A stretch of 8,123 nucleotides of DNA from Candidatus Dojkabacteria bacterium. GTDB lineage: Bacteria; Patescibacteriota; Dojkabacteria; SC72; T1SED10-24. The notes under the pieces were generated by a model that was not told the DNA's origin, made no database searches, and worked only from the letters and a program-made list of their open reading frames with translations. Below are positions 1 through 5,031 of the stretch, piece by piece. Location: positions 1 to 8,123 of the forward strand of contig PWIP01000028.1 of the NCBI GenBank assembly GCA_003560355.1. The letters run 5' to 3'. Each line of letters opens with the position of its first letter. Position 1 is the first letter of the stretch. A program made the translations under genes and the position numbers.

Positions 1-102
1 AATTTAGAAATAAATCATGAAGTATTTAATTTACTTGACACATATTCTAGAATTTACTTTGATGAATACCATGCAATTTTTTTAATTAGAATTTCTAATT
101 AA
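1..102 (+). CDS. possible C-terminal fragment of an unidentified protein
   Basis: Frame 1 is open from the window edge to a TAA at 100-102 and gives 33 residues, beginning NLEINHEVFNLL and ending FLIRISN. The composition (DTYSRIYFDEYHA in the middle) looks more like protein than random AT-rich sequence, but the stretch is too short to assign to a family. Its stop codon lies inside the perfect palindrome at 78-106, so the last ten or so codons are shaped by that palindrome. If real, it ends 22 bases before the sortase start, and the two could share a transcript. The alternative is plain intergenic sequence; a promoter-like TTGACA at 35-40 would fit that reading. Unsure. Confidence 0.35.
   Translation, partial: NLEINHEVFNLLDTYSRIYFDEYHAIFLIRISN
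35..63 (+). promoter_or_regulatory. possible sigma70-type promoter for the sortase gene
   Basis: A perfect -35 hexamer TTGACA (35-40) is followed after 17 bases by TTTGAT (58-63), which matches 4 of 6 positions of TATAAT. Transcription would begin near 70 and the 14-base-arm palindrome would be in the leader. The weakness is that this lies inside the possible partial reading frame 1-102, and AT-rich DNA produces such matches easily. Confidence 0.22.
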
Positions 103-106
103 AAAA
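78..106. repeat. perfect 14-base inverted repeat upstream of the sortase
   Basis: Arms 78-91 and 93-106 are exact inverted repeats around the single base 92, with core TTAATTAGAA and its complement TTCTAATTAA. The stem is nearly all A-T and begins with a T-run on both strands. It has no following T-run on the + strand outside the arms, so it is not a textbook terminator. It sits 18 bases before the sortase start and could be an operator, a weak bidirectional terminator or an mRNA hairpin. Confidence 0.6.
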
Positions 107-124
107 CTATGCTAAACTAAAAAC

Positions 125-811
125 ATGAACAGAAGAAAAGCTTTAAGTATATTCGCAAAAGCAAACATCGCATTGGGAGTTATTGCAATAATTTTTGCAA
201 TTATAACGGTACTATTTCTGGGTTTCCCTCAACTTTTTCACATTTTTAATCTAAGTTCTCCAGAAGCAGAACTTGCTACACTAACTCAATCCATAGATGC
301 AGATTTTGAAAGATATAATCCAGAGCGAGGATGGGAAGAAAAAAAAGAAGAAGAAAATGAAAGAGAAGCGACTGAAAATTTTCAAAGAACCCTCCCTTCA
401 TTAGATTTTTCTCTACCTCACGGGAAAATATTAAACATTCCTAAAATAGGTGTAGAAGGGGAGATTTTAGAAGGTGAAGATTACGACACTTTACTAGAAC
501 AAGGAGTATGGAGAGTAAATGACTTTGGAACTCCTGATGATGAGTTAGTTATGATTTTAGCTTCACACCGTTTTGGCTATATTACTTGGACAAATGAACA
601 CAGAAACAAAAATTCTTTCTACAATCTACCAAAAACTACAGTAGGTGATACTGTAGAAATTATCTGGGAACAAAGACTTTATGAATACGAAATATACAAA
701 GTTGAAGAAAGTACAAAAATTACTGACTATAGTGCAGATTTAATCCTTTATACCTGCAAATTATACAATTCTCCAGACAGGATTTTTAGATATGCAAATA
801 GAATAAACTAA
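125..811 (+). CDS. membrane-anchored sortase (cysteine transpeptidase)
   Basis: Sortases are extracytoplasmic transpeptidases that cut a C-terminal sorting signal and join the protein to a cell-surface amine. This 228-residue protein has a basic N-terminus, one membrane segment at about 13-33, a charged Glu/Lys-rich linker at about 66-82, and a sortase beta-barrel from about 99 to the end. The catalytic triad is visible: His148 in ASHRFG, Cys211 in LYTCKLYN, and Arg219 in DRIFRY. The GVWR block followed by an acidic turn before the histidine is also typical. Length is normal for a class D/E-like enzyme, but I cannot fix the class. The ATG at 125 gives the expected cytoplasmic tail plus anchor; there is no visible Shine-Dalgarno sequence. 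No protein in the window ends in a recognisable LPXTG-type signal, so its substrate is elsewhere. The unusual point is Lys-Leu after the catalytic Cys, where many family members have a Pro near. Confidence 0.88.
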   Translation: MNRRKALSIFAKANIALGVIAIIFAIITVLFLGFPQLFHIFNLSSPEAELATLTQSIDADFERYNPERGWEEKKEEENEREATENFQRTLPSLDFSLPHGKILNIPKIGVEGEILEGEDYDTLLEQGVWRVNDFGTPDDELVMILASHRFGYITWTNEHRNKNSFYNLPKTTVGDTVEIIWEQRLYEYEIYKVEESTKITDYSADLILYTCKLYNSPDRIFRYANRIN

Positions 812-878
812 AAACTATACATAATTTAGAATAACAAATAACTTCTACCCATTTCTATAGAGTAAAAAAGAGGGTACA

Positions 879-911
879 ATGAGGCAATTATTGAAAATTA
901 ATAGAGGATGA
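879..911 (+). CDS. 10-codon leader ORF overlapping the start of the next gene
   Basis: ATG at 879 is preceded by AGAGGG (869-874), the best ribosome-binding sequence in the window, with a 4-base spacer. The frame encodes MRQLLKINRG and stops with TGA at 909-911, overlapping the ATG at 908-910 of the large gene in the ATGA manner. The large gene has only AGAGG directly touching its start, which is too close to work well, and an in-frame TAG at 902-904 rules out an earlier start. Translation of the leader and re-initiation at 908 would therefore explain expression. It could instead be a chance ORF with the purine run serving 908 poorly. Confidence 0.4.
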   Translation: MRQLLKINRG

Positions 912-2800
912 GTACAGATCCAGAAAAAAATTACACAAAAGCGATTGAAAGTTATGATAATTTCTATCAAGAAAAACTTCATGTAGGTAAAGAGTACGAG
1001 GAACAGCAAGAGCTCCTTACAGATGCAGAAAAGTTGAGGAATATTAATGGTCAAGACGAATATAAAAAAGAAACATTTGAAAATGAAAGAAATAATCTTG
1101 AAACTCAAATAGCTAAGGAAACAGATTCAAAGGCAAAAGGTTTATTAAACAGAAGAAAAAATTTTGTAAAAAAATTAGAGAATGAAGTTCGTATTTACGG
1201 TTTTGACCATGTTATACATGACAAAACAAATAAAATCGTAAAATTAAAACAAGATTACCCTTGGCTCAAGGATGAGAACGAATCAGTTAAACTTCGTTCA
1301 AAAAAAGAGTTTGATAAAAAAGACAGAGACGGTTTAATGGAAATAGAGGCAAGTAATGAATATTTTGAAACAAAAATGAAAGAAAAATTAAAAAAGCTTG
1401 AAGAAATAAAGAAAGAACATTCAAGTCTTTTTTACCGAGATAGAGAAAAAGCTGAGCATATTTTCAACAATAAATTTAAAAACAGTGTTTTTGACTCATT
1501 AGATCTCATCTTTGAAAAAATGACGAAAGACAATTCTATACTGGAAGATGCACAAAAAAAACATTCAGAATTTATGAATCGTTTAGCCACTTTGACACCG
1601 AAAGAAAAAAAAGAATTTAACAACTTAGAAATTAAAATATTTGCTTTACAAAAGGCGCGCGAACTATATAGCAAATATCTCTTTGTGGATTTAGCAAATT
1701 ATGCTCTTGATAGTTTTAAGGATGATTGGGATACAAACCAGACAACAGGATTGGACTCACAAAGACCAGATATATCATCACCTGATGCTCCACCAGAACC
1801 ACAACCAACAAATACACAGGAAATAGACAGTTCACCTGATAATCCACCAGTATCTCAACCAGTAGACACACAAACACCAAATATATCACCAACACCACAA
1901 TCACAAAGCACACCAACACCAAATGTACCACAAAGCTCTTCTGAGCATGATATTAGAGATTTAACACCTTCTTACAAGAAAAAAATCTACAGAATCATTT
2001 CAGCAGTAGTTGCAGGTTCAGGAGGTGCAATCACAGCTACAGGAGCAATTGCAGCTACAGGAGCAATTCCAGCTGTAGGGTCAATTATAATACCATTCAC
2101 TGGATTAGCTGTTGTGCTATTAGGAGTTGCTGCAATTCAAAAATCAAAAGGGGAGGATCCAACAATACCTTTCCTCACGAAATTTATCAAAAAGAAAATT
2201 AGCAAACTAGAGCAGGATATTGCACTATTAGCAAATACCAATCCTCTTAAAGCAGAAAAAAGTGAAGAATTAAGAAGACGCAAAGAACAGGAAAAAATGA
2301 TGAAGGAATATGCAAAACCTATTTTAAAGGGTTTTGGTACTGGTCTCATACTCGGAGGTATCGGGGGGATAGCTGCTGAACCTACTTTTGGTATTTTAAC
2401 AGGCACAATTTGGAGTGGTGTTGCTGCAACAAAAGACGAAGCTGTAAACACTTTCAAAGAGAGAAAGCAGGAACAAAAAAGAAACGAAAGAGTAAATCTC
2501 AGAGAAGGCCTGGGTTTCACACCAGAAATGATAGAAGATTTAAAAAATGATGGCTACATAAATAGAGATTCAGAAGTTCTCTTATTAACCGAAAAGGAAG
2601 GTGGTAAGATTGGTAAACTGCATGGCCAATATCATAATCTCATAATGCAAGCTGTTACAATAGAAAATCTAAATAAGAATCTTTACTCCCAAGGAATTAA
2701 AGAAATTACAGACACTTATAATAGAAATAGAAATGAAGATATTGATATAGAAGCATTAGCAAATCGTGTAATCGTAGCTTCAAGACCATCAACATCTTAA
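908..2800 (+). CDS. large coiled-coil protein with two glycine-rich hydrophobic segments, function unknown
   Basis: I do not recognise a family. The 630 residues divide clearly: a charged, Lys/Glu-rich helical region with coiled-coil character at about 1-270; a Pro/Ser/Thr/Gln-rich linker at about 280-347 containing a loose repeat (SSPDAPPEPQP, then SSPDNPPVSQP); a hydrophobic Gly/Ala-rich segment at about 363-411 with repeats ATGAI; a charged helical region at about 422-470 rich in Lys, Arg and Glu; a second hydrophobic glycine-zipper-like segment at about 471-506 (FGTGLILGGIGGIAA); and a C-terminal mixed domain at about 530-630. There is no signal peptide and no sorting motif at the C-terminus (ASRPSTS). 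Two hydrophobic hairpins after a long coiled coil recall translocator or pore-forming proteins in layout only; a membrane-organising scaffold is equally possible. The start is fixed by the in-frame TAG at 902. The next gene follows after 21 bases, so the two are probably co-transcribed. Confidence 0.8.
   Translation: MSTDPEKNYTKAIESYDNFYQEKLHVGKEYEEQQELLTDAEKLRNINGQDEYKKETFENERNNLETQIAKETDSKAKGLLNRRKNFVKKLENEVRIYGFDHVIHDKTNKIVKLKQDYPWLKDENESVKLRSKKEFDKKDRDGLMEIEASNEYFETKMKEKLKKLEEIKKEHSSLFYRDREKAEHIFNNKFKNSVFDSLDLIFEKMTKDNSILEDAQKKHSEFMNRLATLTPKEKKEFNNLEIKIFALQKARELYSKYLFVDLANYALDSFKDDWDTNQTTGLDSQRPDISSPDAPPEPQPTNTQEIDSSPDNPPVSQPVDTQTPNISPTPQSQSTPTPNVPQSSSEHDIRDLTPSYKKKIYRIISAVVAGSGGAITATGAIAATGAIPAVGSIIIPFTGLAVVLLGVAAIQKSKGEDPTIPFLTKFIKKKISKLEQDIALLANTNPLKAEKSEELRRRKEQEKMMKEYAKPILKGFGTGLILGGIGGIAAEPTFGILTGTIWSGVAATKDEAVNTFKERKQEQKRNERVNLREGLGFTPEMIEDLKNDGYINRDSEVLLLTEKEGGKIGKLHGQYHNLIMQAVTIENLNKNLYSQGIKEITDTYNRNRNEDIDIEALANRVIVASRPSTS
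2033..2086 (+). repeat. three tandem 18-base units inside the coding region
   Basis: Units at 2033-2050, 2051-2068 and 2069-2086 encode TATGAI, AATGAI and PAVGSI. The first two differ by one base (first position A/G), while the third has diverged at several positions. They form the core of the first glycine-rich hydrophobic segment, so the segment appears to have grown by duplication of a six-residue module. Confidence 0.85.
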
Positions 2801-2821
2801 ATAAAATTTAAAATTTTTTAA

Positions 2822-3253
2822 ATGAATTCTTTGGTTAATTTAATAAAAGAATTAGAAGGATTAGGTTTTAATAAAGAACAATTAAACGAGGTTTTTAAAA
2901 CAGCAGAACAAGAAATTGTTGAAGTTGTAATTGAAGATTTTGCCCTAAACGCTGAAGAAAAGATAGTAAATGAATATACGAAAAAGTTTGCCTATGCAAG
3001 AGAAGATTTACAAAAACTGGCAAAACTAATAGATGAGATGATTGCAATCTTATATGGGCAAGAAAATATCGGCAAGAAAAAGGAAGAACTACTAGCAGAA
3101 TACCTCCGTGGAGTAATTAGCTTGACCAGGCAAACAAAAGAAATTTATCAAAAATATTTGCAGGGTGAACCTGAAGCTATCAAGATGATTGAGGAAGCAA
3201 AAAAGAATCCTGCTATAAAGAGTTTTGTCAAACAACTTCAAGACAACGGATGA
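2822..3253 (+). CDS. small helical cytosolic protein, function unknown
   Basis: The 143-residue protein is acidic to neutral, rich in Glu, Lys, Leu and Ile, and predicted by eye to be almost entirely helical (for example LVNLIKELEGLGF at the start and EEAKKNPAIKSFVKQL near the end). There is no membrane segment, signal peptide, cysteine or known motif. It begins 21 bases after the stop of the large coiled-coil gene with no Shine-Dalgarno sequence, which suggests the same transcript and perhaps a partner, chaperone or regulator of that protein; this is inference from position only. Its TGA stop at 3251-3253 lies inside the 3' end of the convergent recombinase gene, with a 16-base overlap and no terminator between them. 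Confidence 0.75.
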   Translation: MNSLVNLIKELEGLGFNKEQLNEVFKTAEQEIVEVVIEDFALNAEEKIVNEYTKKFAYAREDLQKLAKLIDEMIAILYGQENIGKKKEELLAEYLRGVISLTRQTKEIYQKYLQGEPEAIKMIEEAKKNPAIKSFVKQLQDNG

Positions 3254-4506
3254 TTCTTTTTATGAGTTTTTTGCGCAAATTTATCACTAGCATGCACATA
3301 TCTAGTTGTCGTATTTAAACTCTCATGGCCTAAAAGTACCTGTATCGCAGCCGGACTAGCACCATTCTCAGCAAGGTACGTAGCAAAACCATGTCTTAAG
3401 CTATGAGCAGAAGTTGGAACAATAATTCCAAGCTTTCTTCTGTATTCTGCTATCTTTTCTTGAAAAAAATTCGTAGAAATTCTTTCCTTTCTCAAACCAT
3501 CACGTCCACCACTAAAAGGTATGAAGAGAGCAGGGGAGGAGAAGCTCTTTAAAAAACCACTTTCACGAAATTTTTCAATCATTTTTATATATTTAAAACC
3601 ATTTTCAGAGGTTTCACGCTCATTTTCTAAAATATTTGAATATTTCTCAATTTCAGTATCATTTTCGGTGTTGGCAAATTTTATTCTAATACGCAAATAT
3701 TTATCTAGCCAAGACATTGCTCTGGGTGTTAAATAGACAAAACGTTCTTTTTTGCCCTTACCGATAATGAAAATTTTACCTTCAGAATTAATTTGTTCCA
3801 AATTCAGATTTATGAGTTCTGATATACGCATACCCGTAGCAAACAAAATTTCAAGCATTGCACGATTTCTAAGACCTACATTTTCATTTTTTTCAAATTC
3901 CATTGGACATTCTATTAATTTAACTAAATCATCAAGTTCAGCAACCTGAGATTTTTTTCTTTCGTTTTTTAAAAGTTTTACAGCATCAGGAGCCAAAGGA
4001 ACTTCTAAATCAAATTCAATTCTATATCTCAGATATGATCTCAAAGCAGACAACATTCTATTTATACTCCGAGTATCCAATCCAGATTTTTCACGACCAG
4101 TTTCTTTGGATACAAATTCTCCAAGGCTTCCAAATACCTTACGGTACACATTATCTAGGAAGTTACCAGTACCTGAGGTACTACCCAAGTCACTTTCATT
4201 CAAATTAGACCCCTTAGAGCGCGAAGTGCGTTTAACGCTATCAGCAAGCGATTCTCTGTACTTTTTCAAGTCTTTTAAATGTTCTCCGTTTTTTAAATAA
4301 CCTTTATACAAAGTTATGTCCTGTTTTGAAAGCTTTTCAAATTCAATCCCTTTATATTTCAAAAATAATGCAAAAATGGAAAGATCCCGAGCATAATTAT
4401 ATACAGTCAACATACTGTAATTACTGTTTTGCATTTCAAGTAAAAAACCATCTTGATCTGGAAGTTTTGGTATGAGATTGTAATAATTTTTACTTTTATT
4501 GTTCAT
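3238..4506 (-). CDS. xerC: Xer-family tyrosine recombinase, extended
   Basis: Xer recombinases cut and rejoin DNA at dif sites, resolving chromosome dimers at division. All six catalytic positions are present, numbered from the ATG at 4506: Arg227 (GMRISEL), Lys250 (GKGKKER), His368 and Arg371 (HSLRH), His394 (LLGHES) and nucleophile Tyr403 (TTTRYVH). The end, HKKNHPLS, resembles the XerC/XerD C-terminus, which supports a housekeeping role over a phage integrase. At 422 residues it is much longer than the usual near 300. A polar Ser/Lys-rich insert of about 60 residues (about 75-140) interrupts the N-terminal DNA-binding region, and about 40 extra residues (about 275-320) separate the catalytic Lys from His/Arg. 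I chose ATG 4506 over the TTG eight codons upstream because that extension crosses a -10-like TATGAT. XerC versus XerD cannot be decided; if it is the only Xer it would act as a homotetramer. A dif-like site lies 256 bases upstream. Confidence 0.92.
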   Translation of the reverse strand: MNNKSKNYYNLIPKLPDQDGFLLEMQNSNYSMLTVYNYARDLSIFALFLKYKGIEFEKLSKQDITLYKGYLKNGEHLKDLKKYRESLADSVKRTSRSKGSNLNESDLGSTSGTGNFLDNVYRKVFGSLGEFVSKETGREKSGLDTRSINRMLSALRSYLRYRIEFDLEVPLAPDAVKLLKNERKKSQVAELDDLVKLIECPMEFEKNENVGLRNRAMLEILFATGMRISELINLNLEQINSEGKIFIIGKGKKERFVYLTPRAMSWLDKYLRIRIKFANTENDTEIEKYSNILENERETSENGFKYIKMIEKFRESGFLKSFSSPALFIPFSGGRDGLRKERISTNFFQEKIAEYRRKLGIIVPTSAHSLRHGFATYLAENGASPAAIQVLLGHESLNTTTRYVHASDKFAQKTHKKNHPLS

Positions 4507-4511
4507 ATACT

Positions 4512-4535
4512 CTATTTTATCATAATACAAAATAG
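4512..4535. promoter_or_regulatory. operator-like inverted repeat at the xer start
   Basis: CTATTTT (4512-4518) and AAAATAG (4529-4535) are perfect 7-base inverted repeats separated by 10 bases. They flank the -10-like element and end 5 bases before the xer start codon. This is where a repressor, or the recombinase itself, could bind to control expression. The arm spacing does not fit a dif site. Confidence 0.4.
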
Positions 4536-4545
4536 GGCGTTACAA
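4519..4545 (-). promoter_or_regulatory. possible xer promoter
   Basis: On the - strand TTGTAA (+ positions 4540-4545) is followed after 15 bases by TATGAT (4519-4524), a 5/6 match to TATAAT that ends 12 bases before the ATG at 4506. Transcription would start almost at the gene, giving a near-leaderless mRNA. The -10 is enclosed in the 24-base inverted repeat at 4512-4535. The spacer is shorter than the usual 17, so confidence is modest. Confidence 0.35.
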
Positions 4546-4593
4546 GGCTAAAACCCCATAATAATCGCATGGGGGAGCCATCTCTGTAACTCC
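4536..4593. repeat. long interrupted palindrome / structured RNA candidate
   Basis: Nested inverted pairs run GTTACA (4539-4544) with TGTAAC (4585-4590), GGCT (4546-4549) with AGCC (4576-4579), and CCCCAT (4554-4559) with ATGGGG (4569-4574), around a 9-base loop. Two further G-C pairs close the base after one mismatch. That is 16 to 18 base pairs with small asymmetric internal loops. On the - strand the inner hairpin is followed by TTTT, so it might act as a weak attenuator ahead of xer; as DNA it could form a protein-binding site. Which strand is transcribed is unknown. Confidence 0.6.
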
Positions 4594-4762
4594 AGATAGA
4601 CACAAAAAAACAAGGCAAAATACATAAAACAAATAAAAGAGAAATGTAGTAAAACAAAGGTTTTTTAAAACAATTAAACATACAAAAGCATACTAAATTT
4701 AAGTTAAGCATTATTTGCAAAAAACTTATCTATACACCCACTCCACAACTCCAACACATAGA

Positions 4763-4790
4763 ACCGAATATAAGGGCGATTATACTCGGT
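4763..4790. other. candidate dif site for the adjacent Xer recombinase
   Basis: Left arm ACCGAATATAA (4763-4773), centre GGGCGA (4774-4779), right arm TTATACTCGGT (4780-4790). The arms match as inverted repeats at 10 of 11 positions, and one more A-T pair (4762/4791) extends them. The 11-6-11 layout with ATAA and TTAT bordering the centre is the layout of the E. coli and B. subtilis dif sites. Outer arm bases differ from those species, as expected for a distant recombinase, and the near-identity of the arms suits a single-recombinase system in which both arms bind the same protein. It lies 256 bases upstream of xer; xerS of streptococci sits beside difSL in the same way. It could instead be a dyad operator. 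Confidence 0.55.
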
Positions 4791-4948
4791 TATATATTTT
4801 AGAATAGCATATATAAATATATTAGGGAAGCCCCTCTCTTCTTAGACACCCTCTTTGTACACATTTGTTTATCTAGGAATGCTTATAAGAAAGCTTTTAT
4901 AACGCTAATGCTCTTTTCAAGGAATGAAATTTCAAATAATCTTTTTAC

Positions 4949-4957
4949 TTATCCACA
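4949..4957 (+). promoter_or_regulatory. consensus DnaA box
   Basis: TTATCCACA matches the DnaA-box consensus exactly. Only a weaker relative (TTATCTATA, 4726-4734, 7/9) was noticed nearby, so there is no cluster like those at replication origins. A lone box may bind DnaA for regulation or titration, or be chance. Confidence 0.45.
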
Positions 4958-4975
4958 ATACTATAGGATGTGAAA

Positions 4976-5009
4976 CTACTATAGGCTCCTACTCACTATA
5001 AGCCCCTAC
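4976..5009. repeat. two tandem 17-base repeats beside a C-rich run
   Basis: Units 4976-4992 and 4993-5009 agree at 13 of 17 positions and share ACTATA then CTCCTAC or CCCCTAC. A third ACTATAGG occurs at 4960-4967, giving a phase of 17 to 18 bases between the three ACTATA blocks. They lie just beyond the stop of the membrane-protein gene. Iteron-like in form, but too few to call an origin. Confidence 0.5.
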
Positions 5010-5018
5010 CCCCTTCTC
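5004..5018 (-). promoter_or_regulatory. overlapping KOPS-like and SRS-like polar motifs
   Basis: The - strand reads GAGAAGGG (+ positions 5011-5018) followed by GGGTAGGG (5004-5011). The first is the B. subtilis SpoIIIE recognition sequence, the second matches the E. coli FtsK consensus GGGNAGGG. Both read towards the dif-like site 213 bases to the left, which is the direction these motifs drive DNA translocation. Whether this lineage uses either motif is unknown. Confidence 0.35.
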
Positions 5019-5031
5019 AATGGATATATCT

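Larger units (their letters stand above)
4507..5031. other. 525-base gene-free region, candidate terminus/dif region
   Basis: No convincing coding sequence or tRNA is seen. From left to right it holds the xer promoter area with a 24-base inverted repeat, a long interrupted palindrome (4536-4593), an A-rich stretch (about 4600-4735), a dif-like site (4763-4790), a very AT-rich tract (about 4791-4831), a consensus DnaA box (4949-4957), and two 17-base tandem repeats ending in a C-rich run (4976-5013). Counted by eye, the + strand at 4741-5040 has about 65 C to 38 G, a strong skew in the direction expected to the right of a terminus. Confidence 0.6.

Noticed and set aside
845..1108. Hydrophobic ORF on the - strand, and similar ones at 1432-1674, 1716-1931 and 2137-2520
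   Set aside because: All are reverse shadows of the A-rich coiled-coil gene; the + frame has clear domain structure and these do not.
1748..1960. Possible cell-wall sorting signal or secreted repeat region for the neighbouring sortase
   Set aside because: The Pro/Ser/Thr-rich linker is internal, there is no LPXTG-like motif, and no C-terminal hydrophobic tail.
3521..4300. Short + strand ORFs over the recombinase, and those at 5498-5701, 5756-5944 and 7419-7673
   Set aside because: They are antisense to xer, the membrane protein, ruvB and ruvAC, whose conserved motifs define the real frame.
4554..4574. Rho-independent terminator (6-pair hairpin then TTTT on the - strand)
   Set aside because: Stem is short, the T-run is only four bases, and it forms the inner part of a larger palindrome, so it is described there instead.
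4539..4590. Integron attC site next to a tyrosine recombinase
   Set aside because: The outer ends are GTTACA and TGTAAC, opposite in order to the RYYYAAC ... GTTRRRY pattern of attC, there is no cassette array, and the recombinase ends like XerC/XerD.
4520..4720. 66-residue hydrophobic ORF on the - strand starting with TTG
   Set aside because: No ribosome-binding site, composition follows a T-rich strand, and it covers the palindrome and the xer promoter area, so it is probably not coding.
4507..5031. Replication origin (DnaA box, AT-rich tract, repeats)
   Set aside because: Only one good DnaA box, no dnaA or dnaN nearby, and genes on both sides mainly point towards the region, which suits a terminus better.
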